Shown in pieces: positions 1-11,214 of a stretch of 64,000 nt of DNA (positions are counted from its first letter, which is position 1; each line of letters begins with the position of its first letter). The notes beneath the pieces were generated by a model that made no database searches, was not told where the DNA came from, and worked only from the letters and a program-made list of their open reading frames with translations. A program made the position numbers and the translations under genes. The DNA is from Siphonodentalium dalli (Eukaryota; Mollusca; Scaphopoda; Gadilida; Siphonodentaliidae). Location of the stretch: contig CP136061.1 in the NCBI GenBank assembly GCA_032622095.1, forward strand, positions 254,957,582-255,021,581, read 5' to 3'.

Positions 1-300
1 CGGCCCATATGTGCGCTTCGCGCGCATTGTAATCGTTTAATAAACAGTTTGATTTAAAAAACAAATTATTTGTTTTATATATTGAGCTCCTTGCTCAAAT
101 TAAGAAACATTAGTTTTTATTTTATTTTTTTAATAAATTTTTTTTTTTAATCACAATTTTGAACAAATAACGCCGTTATAACCTACACCAGGATAACCCG
201 AATCACCATACCAAATTTGGTTGAAATCGGTCCAGGGATCTTGGAGAAAACTCCGGAGTCCGGACAGACATACAGATCCTACTCTTTTGTATATATAAAT
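1..300. other. Unassigned A+T-rich sequence, probably a repeat end
   Basis: No coding frame is visible. The stretch around 205-275 (CCAAATTTGGTTGAAATCGG followed by a purine-rich segment and a GGACAGACATACAGA-like tail) resembles the wording common at transposon ends in invertebrate genomes. I cannot name a family. The interval 300-490 shows nothing recognisable. Confidence 0.3.
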
Positions 301-495
301 AAAGCATATCATGTCATAGCATTATCAGTAGCGACGAGTTTGGTAACTTTGGAAGTGTAAAATGAAATGAAGTTACCACTTTGTTACGCTGTCTTGCCTT
401 TCGATATAATGTTTCAAGCTACTCATTTCTATACTAAATACGTATTGGCGAGCATAATTCCCATAAGAAATGCTCAGATACATGTAATAATTTAA

Positions 496-887
496 CCCTT
501 TACCCAACAAACCGGCCAAAACCGGCCAAATAAAGCTTCAACAGCCTAAAATATCTTGGGTCTGTCTCAATAAAACCATACAAATATGGATATCATTGGA
601 ACCGGCTCATTGACCACATTGTGATGGTTATAGTTATGCCCTGTGCCAATGCATTCTCTTATATATGCGAGTCGACCATAGGTCGCCTCGCATATATTAG
701 AGAATGCATTGGCCTAAAAAAAAACTTTTTTTAACACTTTTTACCATTTTTTCTTACATTCTTTAACAATTTTATAATTTTTAATGTGTTAAGCCAATGC
801 ATTCTCTTATATATGCGAGGCGACCTATGGTCGACTCGAATATATAAGAGAATGCATTGGCACAGGGCCGTTCTATTGGGTAAAGGG
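496..887 (+). mobile_element. Family A twin-hairpin TTAA element, copy 1
   Basis: The element is bounded by TTAA at 492-495 and 888-891. Its ends are CCCTTTACCCAAC and GTTGGGTAAAGGG-like (here ATTGGGTAAAGGG). Inside are two long hairpins, about 645-715 and 795-863, each built from GCCAATGCATTCTCTTATAT and its complement around a GTCGACC-ATA-GGTCGC tip. They are separated by a T-rich spacer. TTAA duplication plus a CCCTTT start is characteristic of the piggyBac superfamily. There is no transposase, so this is a non-autonomous copy. The asymmetric arm with GGCCAAATAAAGC lies on the left, which I call forward orientation. Confidence 0.8.
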
Positions 888-891
888 TTAA

Positions 892-1426
892 TCAATTTGT
901 TGAACTAATTATCTGAACATCCCATAAATTAATATGAATCCTTCTGTAGTTGCATTATCTATATTCCGCTGTCCGTTGTTTGCTTATATATCCTACTCCT
1001 CCCTCCAAATGATTAATGGGCCATTACAATAGATATATATAATGTTTCTGTGAACTGCCAATGATCTATGTGTAAATAGTGTAAACAATTGTTTCATGCC
1101 CCATGTAAAAATGGCTAAGAATAAAGCATTTATTCATTCTTTCAATTTAGTAAAACAAATGGTCAACTGATGAATTGTTGCCAACTAATGGGTTACCATG
1201 GTTACGGTTGACAATGTTCCGACAAACAAACAACTGACCATGATCTTGTAAAGATAAGAGGGGGGGGGGGGCAAATAACAACTTTTTGAATATATTTGGA
1301 TAGAGATTGTCATGCAATATCCGGACCAAAAGTGGTTATGAAATATGAAGTTGTTTGGGAAATAAAGCTGGGTATTTAACTGGCTAGGTAAATTGTCACT
1401 TTTGCAGTAAATTAATTGTATGCATT
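892..1426. other. No gene or repeat recognised
   Basis: A+T-rich sequence with a run of about 11 G at 1260-1270 and a short imperfect palindrome around GGTTACCATGGTTAC near 1191. Nothing supports a gene. Confidence 0.4.
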
Positions 1427-2211
1427 CCTTACTCGTATTTAAATTCGCGCAGTACTATTTTTCGCTCAGTTTTGAATTCGCGCACTTTAAATTCGCGCAC
1501 AGTGCTGCGAAAATTCAAAACTGACAAAATTATTTTCGTAAATGTTTTGTATCTGATGGGAGTTTCAGTTCATAGTCGTTCATTATATAATATACGTGTG
1601 CATGTACATTAAATGCCACATTTTACGAAACTGTACATCGAGTAGAGCATAGCTGCATCATCATTTTGTTTTCAAAATGTTTGTTTGTGAATGCTCTAAA
1701 TAATCATTCTGGTATTTAAATATTTAAATGTACATGATTGAAATTAACTCGAATGAAATAACACCATAACCATGTAGGCTGCTGAGAAAATCAACACGTG
1801 TATGTGTGTAATAATTGGTTGGGTTGAAATAATTAATTCAGACTGTATATGAACATGCACGGTATCACTCCAGCTAGGGCTGTGGATATGGTGATGTGCT
1901 TTTGCACATTGCGCACGTAATTACTGGAATGAGTATATGTCTTACAATCATTGAAACATCGACGATTTTACCATGATTCATCACTTTACATGTGAATAAT
2001 GGTGCTGAGATATAGGTTGTCTACATGCACATATAATGATCTATTCAATACAACGTTCTACAATGTACATGTAACTCATTAACATATCAATCCTATATTC
2101 CTTATGGTTTGGTGTAAACTTTGGAGTCGTACTATTTTACGCTCAGTCTTAAATTTGCGCACCGATGGCAGCGCGAAATATAGTACTGCGCGAATTTAAA
2201 TACGAATAAGG
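1427..2211. mobile_element. Inverted-repeat element, 785 bp, ends CCTTACTCGTATTTAAATTC
   Basis: The left end (1427 on) and the complement of the right end (to 2211) match for about 38 bases: CCTTAYTCGTATTTAAATTC followed by GCGCAGTACTATTTTTCGC. A further inverted block (CGCTCAGTTTTGAAT against the complement of ACGCTCAGTCTTAAAT) extends the foldback. No clear target-site duplication or internal transposase frame is visible, so the superfamily is open. A non-autonomous DNA transposon is the simplest reading. Confidence 0.65.
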
Positions 2212-2950
2212 TATCTAGTTTATGTATCTTTTAACTCAATATCAATAATGAATATAAAAACAAAGTTTAAATATTTTTTCATGTTCTTCTAAATGGTGTG
2301 CTGGTTATGTTTTTAAGGAATTATATATCTTTTAGCAAAAACTTGTCGTTGAAAACAAGTGAAAATTACATCAGAAAATTGATAACGCCAAGTGTTTTTT
2401 GGATATAACTTGAGAGAAAATGAATAACATTCACATAGGTGTTTTTATTAAAATTTTCGCCACTTAAGCATGTACAATGCATACCGATATAACTGAAAAA
2501 TAACGGCAGGGACATCAACTGATATTTATGTACAGGCCACCGCGCGTGCACCATTGCCTGTTATATAAATGTCCTATATATACCAGATTATTAACATCAC
2601 TCGAGAATAACAAAACTAGCGCCCAATTCAGTTCGAAAAATATATACTTCACAGCAGTGGATGAACAGAAGTACTTATTTGTACGTGTATTTGTAGTACT
2701 TATATATACTGGAGGTTTATACAGTCAGTACAGTGGGCGACAACAAGCCATATTTCCGACTAAATCCTGGAAAGTTACCCATAATTCTGCTGTGATTAAG
2801 AAGTCGATTAATTAGAGCATTACTGTACGAAGAGGCAGAAATTAGCCGTTTCTAAATTCACACGTCCTTCATTGCATTCAAGAGTTGAGAGTCACTGCCC
2901 CCGTACACTATATATATGGTACTGAACATGAAGACATTCAAGTCATACCA
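2212..2950. other. No gene recognised
   Basis: Short frames on both strands have no recognisable motif or codon signature, and no tandem structure is visible. Confidence 0.35.
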
Positions 2951-2959
2951 TTTAGAACA

Positions 2960-3080
2960 ATTTGGAAAAATAAAGAGCGTTCCTTGTTATTATATTCCTT
3001 ATGTGATATATATGAAGAGCGTAGGTCCCATTTATGTACCAACATTTTAAAACATCCGGAAAATTGCTACGGTTGTGACA
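2960..3080 (+). repeat. Dispersed AATAAAGAGCG module, copy 1
   Basis: AAATAAAGAGCGTTCCTTGT followed by a stretch ending CCCATTTATGT matches 9850-9950, which has AATAAAGAGCGTTTCTTGTT then CCCATTTATGT. The same AATAAAGAGCGT core is the heart of the 41-bp array at 23497-24085. This looks like a dispersed repeat. An 80-codon frame (2885-3127, KNKERSLLLYS) passes through it but is not recognisable as a protein. Confidence 0.5.
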
Positions 3081-3189
3081 AGTTTTATTCCAGAGTTTAT
3101 CTTTTAAAGTTTCATGTATGTATATAAATATATTATTTTATCTTATCTCTCTTCCGAAATGATATTTAAACATAATCTGGAGATTCAAA

Positions 3190-3434
3190 TTGTCCAATTC
3201 AAATATGAAATGTCAATGACGAACAAGGGTAATTTTAGTGATATGATGCCATTTAGCCTCCCATGCATATGACATACATGGTTGCGCGAGCGATATTTTA
3301 AAACACCTACGCTCAGAAAATCTAAACTGTGGTATAAAAGAAAAACATGGATGAATAGATATTCTATGGCATGCAACATTCTCGGACTCGCCAACGCACC
3401 TAACCCGGATTTACAAGGTAAGTGATCGGTTAGC
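3190..3434. repeat. Diverged ~230-bp repeat, copy 1 (pair with 6285-6505)
   Basis: Shares blocks with 6285-6505 in the same order: AATTTTAGT, TAGCCTCCC/TAGTCTCCC, CCTACGCT, TGGATGAATAGA, TCTCGGACTCGCCAACGC and AAGGTAAGTG. A minus-strand frame runs through both copies with an alignable peptide (ASPRxLHAxExLFIH). The plus strand ends in a donor-like AAG|GTAAGTG in both. It could be an old gene-fragment duplication or a dispersed repeat, and I cannot decide between them. Confidence 0.5.
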
Positions 3435-3438
3435 AATA

Positions 3439-3911
3439 TGTGACCCGCCATATCAAATCCAGTCGCAATTCGGGATTGTTTTTACCCTGTGCCAATGGAT
3501 TCTCTTATATATGCGAGTCGACCATAGGTCGCCTCGCATATATAAGAGAATGCATTGGCCTAACAATTTTTTACAATTTTAATAATTTTTTCTTGTATTC
3601 TTTAACAATTTTATAATTTCAACCATACAGAGCCCCAGACAAACATGAGCAGAGCAGACAATCTGTTATATGCTTCTATATATGTGTGGGGCTCCCTGCA
3701 GGGTAATGGATGTTTTTTTATTTAATGTCCTAAAAATTGTAAGAAACATTTATTTTAAAAAATTTATTAAAATTGTACAAAATTGTTAGGCCAATGCATT
3801 CTCTTATATATGCGAGGCGACCTATGGTCGACTCGCATATATAAGAGAATGCATTGGCACAGGGTAAAAAACAATCCCGACTTACGACTGGATTTGATAT
3901 GGCGGGTCACA
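3439..3911. mobile_element. Family B twin-hairpin TA element, copy 1
   Basis: The ends are inverted repeats: TGTGACCCGCCATATCAAAT with CCAGTCG.. on the left, and the complement on the right ending GGCGGGTCACA. TA flanks both sides (3437-3438 and 3912-3913). Inside lie the same two hairpins as family A, introduced by ACCCTGTGCCAATG and closed by CATTGGCACAGGGT. A central inverted segment (AGAGCCCCAGACAAACATGA and GTGTGGGGCTCCCTGCAGGG) is absent from family A. A TA duplication suggests Tc1/mariner-type mobilisation. No transposase is present. Confidence 0.75.
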
Positions 3912-3913
3912 TA

Positions 3914-4426
3914 TGTACAAGACTCATCGCTAAATGTTCGTTAAACTGGTTCCTTATAGAAACAGCGTTGCATAAACGGCAGATCCAACCAACTCATCAA
4001 ACTGATATTTGATTAACAGGACAATCGCATTGATATTAATGGCCAGCATTGGACGTTTATATTTCTATATTTTTTTCTATTGTGACCAAAAAAGTAAGAA
4101 AAAACAAACATTTCCAATTTTTTTTATCAAATTTGTTTTGGGTTTTACCAACATGTTGAGCATTAATTTCAAAATACACGAACTCTTAGGATATATGTGT
4201 GTAATGTGTGAAGAGTGACTATATATATCGTGTATACGTATAGTAACATAACACATGAAGTAGACGACTGTATTGAAGAAAATGATTAGCTGATCATCAT
4301 AGTCTGGTATAAATAACAAAGTTCCCTCTACCTTTTCTGACTATTGTTAGACAATTTAGAGAATGTATCATAATCCATGCGTACTATGTTCACGCCAAAA
4401 AAACACTGATTCTCAAACAAAATTGC
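3914..4426. other. No gene recognised
   Basis: A+T-rich spacer between two inverted-repeat elements. Only short overlapping frames on both strands without motifs. Confidence 0.35.
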
Positions 4427-4430
4427 TTAA

Positions 4431-4888
4431 CCCTTTACCCAACAAAACGGCAAAAAATGCCCAAATAAAGCTTCAACAGCCTAAAATATCTTCGGTCTGT
4501 CTCAATAACACCATACAAATATGGATATCATTGGAACCGGTTCATCGACCACATTCTGATAGTTACAGTTATGCCCTGTGCCAATGCATTCTCTTATATA
4601 TGCGAGTCGACCATAGGTCGCCTCGCATATATAAGAGAATGCATTGGCCTAAAAAAAAATCTTTTTTTAACACTTTTTGCCATTTTTTCTTACATTCTTT
4701 AACAATTTTATAATTTTTTCTGACATTTTTTAACAATTTTTATAATATTGTTCTACATTCTTTGACAATTTTATCATTTTTAATATGTGTTAAGCCAATG
4801 CATTCTCTTATATATGCGAGGCGACCTATGGTCGACTCGCATATATAAGAGAATGCATTGGCACAGGGCCGTTATGTTGGGTAAATGG
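4431..4888 (+). mobile_element. Family A twin-hairpin TTAA element, copy 2
   Basis: TTAA at 4427-4430 and 4889-4892. The left end CCCTTTACCCAACA is intact. The right end is GTTGGGTAAATGG, with one substitution in the terminal CCC. Same orientation as the copy at 496. The T-rich spacer between the hairpins is longer here because the CTTACATTCTTTAACAATTT motif is reiterated three times. Confidence 0.8.
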
Positions 4889-5038
4889 TTAATAATTAAT
4901 TGTGTTGTTTGTAATGGACTAACGGTACGTTCATACACTGACAAGTTTTCACAGCAATTTTTGCATGTATTTTCTCATAGAAACCCCTATATATATGGTG
5001 CCATATTATGGACGGCAACATTCATATAAAATACATAT

Positions 5039-5500
5039 TGTGACCCGCTATATCAAATCCAGTCGGAAGTCGGGATTTTTTTTACCCTGTGCCAATGCAT
5101 TCTCTTATATATGCGAGTCGACCATAGGTCGCCTCGCATATATAAGAGAATGCATTGGCTTAACAATTTTTTATCATGTTTTTTTTAATAAATGTTTCTT
5201 ACAATTTTTAGGACATAAAATAAAAAAACATCCATTACCCTGTAGGGAGCCCCACACATATATAGAAGCACATAGAAGAGATTCGTCTGCTCATGTTTGT
5301 CTGGGGCTCTGTGTGGGTGAAATTATAAAATTGTTAAAGAATACAAGAACAAATTATTAAAATTGTAAAAAATTGTTAGGCCAATGCATTCTCTTATATA
5401 TGCGAGGCGACCTATGGTCGACTCGCATATATAAGAGAATGCATTGGCACAGGGTAAAAAATATCCCGACTTCCGACTGGATTTGATATGACGGGTCATA
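5039..5500. mobile_element. Family B twin-hairpin element, copy 2
   Basis: Left end TGTGACCCGCTATATCAAAT, right end GATATGACGGGTCATA, so both termini carry substitutions relative to 3439-3911. The twin hairpins are intact. The central segment with AGCCCCACACATATATAGAA is inverted relative to copy 1. The TA duplication is less clear because the flanks are ATAT/TATA. Confidence 0.72.
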
Positions 5501-5601
5501 TATACCAAAGCTAACGACATGAGAAGTAAAATTTAGGTAGTTCCACGTGTAATGGTACACCTAACACATTGCCTTAAATTACCTGTATGGCGTATGCTTA
5601 A

Positions 5602-5966
5602 AGTGATGTGAAGCACTCCGGTAGGGTGATCAAATAGAAATAGAGAATAATCTTCCTTAAAGTTGTTAGTTTTACAAATATTAATCCAAACTGATAAGAC
5701 ACACCGTCACTATTGTTATTTAATTAAATTCAGTGACTCTCGATGGCGAAATCGTTTTCGTTATTTTATCGCCGATAGTTGCGTCCCGAAACGAGAAGTA
5801 AATATTTACAATTGAGCGTAGTTCAGATGATGTTTTCTGTGGAGTGGTACGGTCGATTTGCTTGAGAATTTCGACGACGTAGTAGAATGCTACATTCCTC
5901 CAGTTGGCACAGTGCCTGAATACTAACTTAACAGTTTAACGCACCGAACAAGTATATAACATGTCT
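5602..5966 (+). mobile_element. Family C TTAA element, copy 1 (365 bp)
   Basis: Bounded by TTAA at 5598-5601 and 5967-5970. Starts AGTGATGTGAAGCACTCC and ends ACATGTCT, with terminal inverted matching of about 7 of 10. Shared interior blocks include GTGACTCTCGATGGCGAAAT, AGTAAATATTTACAATTGAG and CATTCCTCCAGTTGG. Five loci in this window carry the family. No coding capacity. Confidence 0.75.
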
Positions 5967-5987
5967 TTAATTCTTTCGAGACAATTG

Positions 5988-6033
5988 CATGCTATTTACA
6001 TGCTATTTACATGCTATTTACATGCTATTTACA
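5988..6033 (+). repeat. 11-bp minisatellite, ~4 copies
   Basis: Unit ATGCTATTTAC repeated in tandem immediately 3' of the family C element. Confidence 0.85.
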
Positions 6034-6284
6034 GGCAATTTTCGATAGCATCGCTACTATATAAACTACATAGTTTTTACTTCATATATAGTTAACTCTG
6101 GTACAAATGAATTTTATAAGCATTTTTGCGTTAGGTTCTTGTCATATTGTAGCTTTCTGTACCAAAACGCATCTTGAAAAGTTTACTGACTATATCTTCT
6201 TTAATATTGAAATTAGATTATATTTCGTATATAAAGAAACAAGTTTGAAATTTGAAGCTGAGATGTGCAACTTTTAACTTCAAC

Positions 6285-6505
6285 TTCAGAATTGTGTCCT
6301 TAATGTCGGACGAAGGACAATTTTAGTAACAGAATACCAGTTAGTCTCCCACATGATGTACGCGATTACGCGAATGATATTAAAAACGCCTACGCTATAA
6401 AATCTCAACTGTAATATAAAACATGCATGGATGAATAGAAATTCTTTTGCATGCAGCCTTCTCGGACTCGCCAACGCAGATAAACCTCATTTCGAAGGTA
6501 AGTGT
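6285..6505. repeat. Diverged ~230-bp repeat, copy 2
   Basis: Counterpart of 3190-3434. The plus-strand frame suggested by copy 1 (WMNRYSMACNILGLANA) aligns here as WMNRNSFACSLLGLANA and again ends at AAG|GTAAGTG. However, a 2-nt indel and a TAA lie just upstream, so a functional plus-strand exon is not supported for this copy. Confidence 0.5.
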
Positions 6506-6509
6506 AAAT

Positions 6510-7860
6510 ATCTTTCTCAACATTCATTTGAAATTAGGAGTCAGTTCCCCAAAAGATGAGTGAAATCCAGTGACACTCATTGGTATAACCATTGAAATGT
6601 TATTTTCTCAATCCAGAATGTTTAAGAGGAAAGATAAAATAATTTTTACACAATATAAAACTTTCTTTCTTTTTTTCCAATTATACACAAAACCATTTAA
6701 AAATGGGCAAAAATGCCCCACAATAGCCTTTTCGGAAAAAGAGCTATAATCATGGGGCCATAATTTAATTTTCACCAATGTATTTTGAAAATCCTTCACA
6801 ATTTGTTTGCACCAGGATACTTATAAGGTTATGAGAAAGGCAGACCATATGGATAAGAATTTATTGCGTTGCATGATCTCAAATTTGGCATTGCAACACG
6901 CGAGTTCTGTGTCAGAGACAAATTTGACTAAGTCCATACAATGGAACACACATTTTGTTAGAGAATATTTTTTTCTTCTTAATCATAGATGCATAAATTA
7001 ATAATGTTTTGTGTATAATCTAGTGAGGAAATTACTAAAACAGCGAAAAAGCCTTCCTTTTGCTCTAGTTTTTTAAATAATTGACCACAAAATACTGAAT
7101 TTAGCTCATTCTCAGAAATTGATGCTCTGAAATCAGGTAAACTCCCGTTTTTTTTAAGGCAAATAACTCGAAAGATACTTAACGAATCTGAGAATGGTTT
7201 TCTGTTTTGGAATCAGGAAAGTAAGGTCGACAAAATAGATATGAAACTGGACTTGTGTGAAATTAAAGTGGTGTTTTTGTATACATCCCTAAAAATCCAA
7301 AAAAAATTATGAAACTGGACTTGTGAATTTAAAGTGTTTTTATATACACCACTAAAAATCAAAAAATTTATGATTTGACCAAAATGTTCCCAAATTTATT
7401 TCACGAAATTAACCAATTTCCCCTTTGTTGATTTTTGTTAATGTTTAGTATGTTGTTTATGGAGGGTTTATGTACCTGTTTCTATTTCAGCAAAATAAAA
7501 TTCTTTGCAATTAGTTCCGGGTAAAACCATAAATGCACTGGACTATTACAAAAGCCGCTGTTATTTTCACGTCCTATTTATTGATTTAAGTATGTATTTT
7601 TGGAGGCTTTGGATAAAGTAATAAATAGAATCGACAACTCGTCCCCAGTTTGTAGCGAAATTTACAAAACTCGTCCAGTAAAATCGTTTTGTATATTTCG
7701 CAATAAACTTGATACTCGTAGATCCTACTATTGTCCGAATGTATCACACGAACCAATGGTAGTTTGTGTGTCTAATCGGATGGGACGCCTTTAAACGGAC
7801 ATAGCTCATTTGAGCTCATGGAGGATAAAATCCTGAAGTTAATAATAATAATGGTGCTTA
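6510..7860. other. Mostly unassigned; contains a ~70-bp tandem duplication
   Basis: At about 7239-7372 a unit beginning ATGAAACTGGACTTGTG and containing AAAAATC is present twice with small indels. Short frames at 6608-6799 (-), 6807-7001 (+) and 7600-7794 (+) have no recognisable domain, and I do not call them genes. Near 7844 the phrase AATAATAATAATGGTGCTTA plus TATAGCGC begins the sequence from which the next array's spacer derives. Confidence 0.45.
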
Positions 7861-7887
7861 TATAGCGCTTATCTCCATCATTAACCC

Positions 7888-9310
7888 ATGTTAATATTAA
7901 AGGTCGATATGTTAATATTAAAGGTCGATATGTTAATATTAAAGGTCGATATGTTAATATTATAGGTAGATATGTTAATATTAAAGGTCGATATGTTAAT
8001 ATTAAAGGTAGATATGTTAATATTAAAGGTCGATATGTTAATATTAAAGGTCGATATGTTAATATTAAAGGTCGATATGTTAATATTAAAGGTCGATAGG
8101 AGCTTATCTCCATTAGTAACCTATGTTAATATTAAAGGTCGATATGTTAATATTAAAGGTCGATATGTTAATATTAAAGGTCGATATGTTAATATTAAAG
8201 GTCGATAGGAAAACATTTATCTCCATTATTAACCTATGTTAATATTATAGGTCGATATGTTAATATTAAAGGTCGATATGTTAATATTAAAGGTCGATAG
8301 GAAAATATTAGCGCTTATCTCCATTAGTAACCTATGTTGATATTAAAGGTCGATAGGAAAATATTAGCGCTTATCTCCATTAGTAACCTATGTTAATATT
8401 AAAGGTCGATAGAACTCCATTAGTAACCCATGTTAATATTAAAGGTCGATATGTTAATATTAAAGGTCGATATGTTAATATTAAAGGTCGATATGTTAAT
8501 ATTAAAGGTCGATATGTTAATATTAAAGGTCGATATGTTAATATTAAAGGTCGATATGTTAATATTAAAGGTCGATATGTTAATATTAAAGGTCGATAGG
8601 AGCTTATCTCCATTAGTAACCTATGTTAATATTAAAGGTCGATATGTTAATATTAAAGGTCGATATGTTAATATTAAAGGTCGATATGTTAATATTAAAG
8701 GTCGATAGGAAAATATTTATCTCCATTATTAACCTATGTTAATATTATAGGTCGATATGTTAATATTAAAGGTCGATATGTTAATATTAAAGGTCGATAT
8801 GTTAATATTAAAGGTCGATATGTTAATATTAAAGGTCGATATGTTAATATTAAAGGTCGATATGTTAATATTAAAGGTCGATAGGAGCTTATCTCCATTA
8901 GTAACCTATGTTAATATTAAAGGTCGATATGTTAATATTAAAGGTCGATATGTTAATATTAAAGGTCGATAGGAAAATATTTATCTCCATTATTAACCTA
9001 TGTTAATATTATAGGTCGATATGTTAATATTAAAGGTCGATATGTTAATATTAAAGGTCGATAGGAAAATATTAGCGCTTATCTCCATTAGTAACCTATG
9101 TTGATATTAAAGGTCGATAGGAAAATATTAGCGCTTATCTCCACTAGTAGCCTATGTTAATATTAAAGGTCGATAGATCTCCATTAGTAACCTATGTTAA
9201 TATTAAAGGTCGATAGATCTCCATTAGTAACCCATGTTAATATTAAAGGTCGATAGATCTCCATTATTAACCCATGTTAATATTAAAGGTCGATATGAAA
9301 ATATTAGCGC
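7888..9310 (+). repeat. 21-bp minisatellite with recurrent spacer blocks
   Basis: Unit ATGTTAATATTAAAGGTCGA+T, dozens of copies in runs of 1-9. The runs are separated by spacers such as GGAGCTTATCTCCATTAGTA and GGAAAATATT-AGCGC-TTATCTCC. Spacer types recur about 500 bp apart (8098 and 8598; 8207 and 8707), indicating block duplication. Because 21 is a multiple of 3, several frames stay open on both strands (MLILKVD, YVNIKGR). These are not genes. Confidence 0.95.
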
Positions 9311-9342
9311 GAGGATATGTTAATTCATTTGTGTTTCTCTAA

Positions 9343-9704
9343 CCCTTTACCCAACAGAACGGCCCTGTGCCAATGCATTCTCTTATATATGCGAGTCGAC
9401 CATAGGTCGCCTCGCATATATAAGAGAATGCATTGGCTTAACACATTAAAAATTATAAAATTGTTAAAGAATGTAAGAAAAAATGGTTTTTTTTAGGCCA
9501 ATGCATTCTCTTATATATGCGAGGCGACCTATGGTCGACTCGCATATATAATAGAATGCATTGGCACAGGGCATAACTGTAACTATCACAATGTGGTCAA
9601 GGAGCCGGTTCCAATGATATCCATATGTGTATGGTTCTATTGAGACAGACCGAAGATATTTTAGGCTGTTGAAGTTTTATTTGGCCGGTTTGTTAGGTAA
9701 AGGG
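9343..9704 (-). mobile_element. Family A twin-hairpin element, copy 3, flanked by CTAA
   Basis: The ends CCCTTTACCCAACA and TGTTAGGTAAAGGG are present, but the 4-bp duplication is CTAA on both sides (9339-9342 and 9705-9708) instead of TTAA. Orientation is opposite to the copies at 496 and 4431. Both hairpins are present. The spacer between them is shortened. Confidence 0.78.
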
Positions 9705-9839
9705 CTAATTGAAAATGGTCATGTTATACCCCCGAATCTATTCATAAAAACCAGGACAGAGATACATCATATTTTAGTATACTGGGCTCTCTATATTCTA
9801 CAGAATATATCAGATAATAGAATTTAGAAAAGAAAGTCA

Positions 9840-9955
9840 AGCATGTCAATAAAGAGCGTTTCTTGTTAGCTTATACCTCATATGGTAAAAATAAGATGCG
9901 CTTTCCCATTTATGTGCGACACATTGAATACTGCTATGATTTTGGCACTGTTCAG
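9840..9955 (+). repeat. Dispersed AATAAAGAGCG module, copy 2
   Basis: Matches 2960-3080 in order: AATAAAGAGCGTTTCTTGTT, a TCATATGGTAAAAATAAGA segment, then TTCCCATTTATGT and a TGCTATGATTTTGGCA/TGCTACGGTTGTGACA-like block. Confidence 0.5.
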
Positions 9956-9984
9956 AGCATATAAAGTCCATAGATCAGATCGAT

Positions 9985-10335
9985 ATATAATTTATTGATT
10001 GTCCGATCTTATTTGATAGGTATATCGTTTATTGATTGCCCTAGCTTATCATATCGACATACTGTTTATTGGTTCCCCCGATCTAATCGGATCGATATCT
10101 CGTTTATTGATTTCCCAATCTTATCTGATCGATTATCGTTGATTGATTGCCCGATCTTATCTTATCGATATATCGTTTATTGATTTCCCAATCTTATCTT
10201 ATCGATATATCGTTTATTGGCTGCACTATTTTATCGAATCGATATATCGTTTATTGATTACCCTATCGTATCGGGTCGATATATCGTTTATTGATTGCCC
10301 ATTCTTATCTGATCGATATATCGTTTATTGATTTC
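9985..10335 (+). repeat. 37-bp array, ~9 degenerate copies
   Basis: Consensus CGATATATCGTTTATTGATT followed by KCCCRATCTTATCTTAT. Each unit contains the palindrome CGATATATCG. Copies are diverged, so the array looks old. Confidence 0.88.
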
Positions 10336-10470
10336 TGATTATTCACCAGACTTATATCACAACAAATGTTGCTATAGTATCAATGAAGGTGCCAGTCGTG
10401 GATCGAACTTATCTGACATCACGGTCTAGAATGAATACAGAACACAACTTGCAGCATAATCTCTAATCTT

Positions 10471-10566
10471 TTATCGAACTCGTTGCGGACGGCGCATAGT
10501 TACATTTCATTCGAGCTACGCTCTCGCGAAAAATATATTTGCGCCATCCGCAACTCATTCGATAAA
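10471..10566. repeat. Foldback, 26-bp arms
   Basis: TTATCGAACTCGTTGCGGAC+GGCGCA at the left is mirrored by TGCGCCATCCGCAACTCATT+CGATAA at the right, with about 43 bases between. It may be the remnant of an inverted-repeat element. Confidence 0.6.
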
Positions 10567-11210
10567 GGATTCTCGATTAAGATGCGCGATGTGTTGTCTA
10601 GTTATGCAATTTCGATACAAAAAGCTCTGACGTGCATGAAAACGAACGAAAAAATACATATAAAATGTACCGCAGCTGCGTGTATAGCTATACGTCAGAA
10701 GCAAATAATTTCCACCTGTAGCGATGTTACCGAGAGTTGCCTATCAATTGTGGTATATGTAATTATCTTACAATATTCAGTCACGTACACATGCATTTGA
10801 AGGCAATTGTTAGAAGCATCATTATATACATGTGGAACTATATAATGTTTACTTCTGCATGCAGTCTGCTCTCGTGAAAATTAGCACATAACGGGGTTAT
10901 TTTAATGAGCGAAATACGCTCATATTGGCATTAAATCGACCTAAAGCGGTTTTTTAAAACAGTCCAATATGGGACTATTTCCATACGAATTAAGCCCATA
11001 TTGGCATTATTTAATCTACCTTTTTTCGTCGACACGACTCACCAGATCGCAGCCCGCGCTATTTAACAGTGGGGCTATTTATGAATCAAACAATTCGAGT
11101 ATGAACCTAAGTGACTATTTAGGTCCAATATGAACCTATGTGACTATTTAGTTCCAGAATGAACCTATTTCCACGATGATATGCATTGGACACCGTTCTC
11201 ATATCTATTA
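10567..11210. other. Unassigned, with dispersed AATATGAACCTA motifs
   Basis: No gene seen. From about 10910 the text repeats CATATTGGCATT, then GTGACTATTTAGGTCCAATA and TGAACCTAT two to three times. The same wording (AATATGAACCTATT, GGGCTTATT) recurs near 52685-52940 and 60850-60920, suggesting a dispersed repeat. Confidence 0.45.
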
Positions 11211-11214
11211 CCTA

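Noticed and set aside
4363-5560. Recurring peptide FSYICESTIGRLAYIRECIG in several frames
   Set aside because: Translation of the hairpin arms of family A and B elements. It appears wherever the hairpin does, in both orientations.
7772-8972. Repetitive frames MLILKVD / YRPLILT
   Set aside because: 21-bp minisatellite read in several frames on both strands.
7888-9310. CRISPR-like repeat and spacer layout
   Set aside because: Spacers are not unique, unit copies are directly adjacent, the context is eukaryotic and no cas genes exist.
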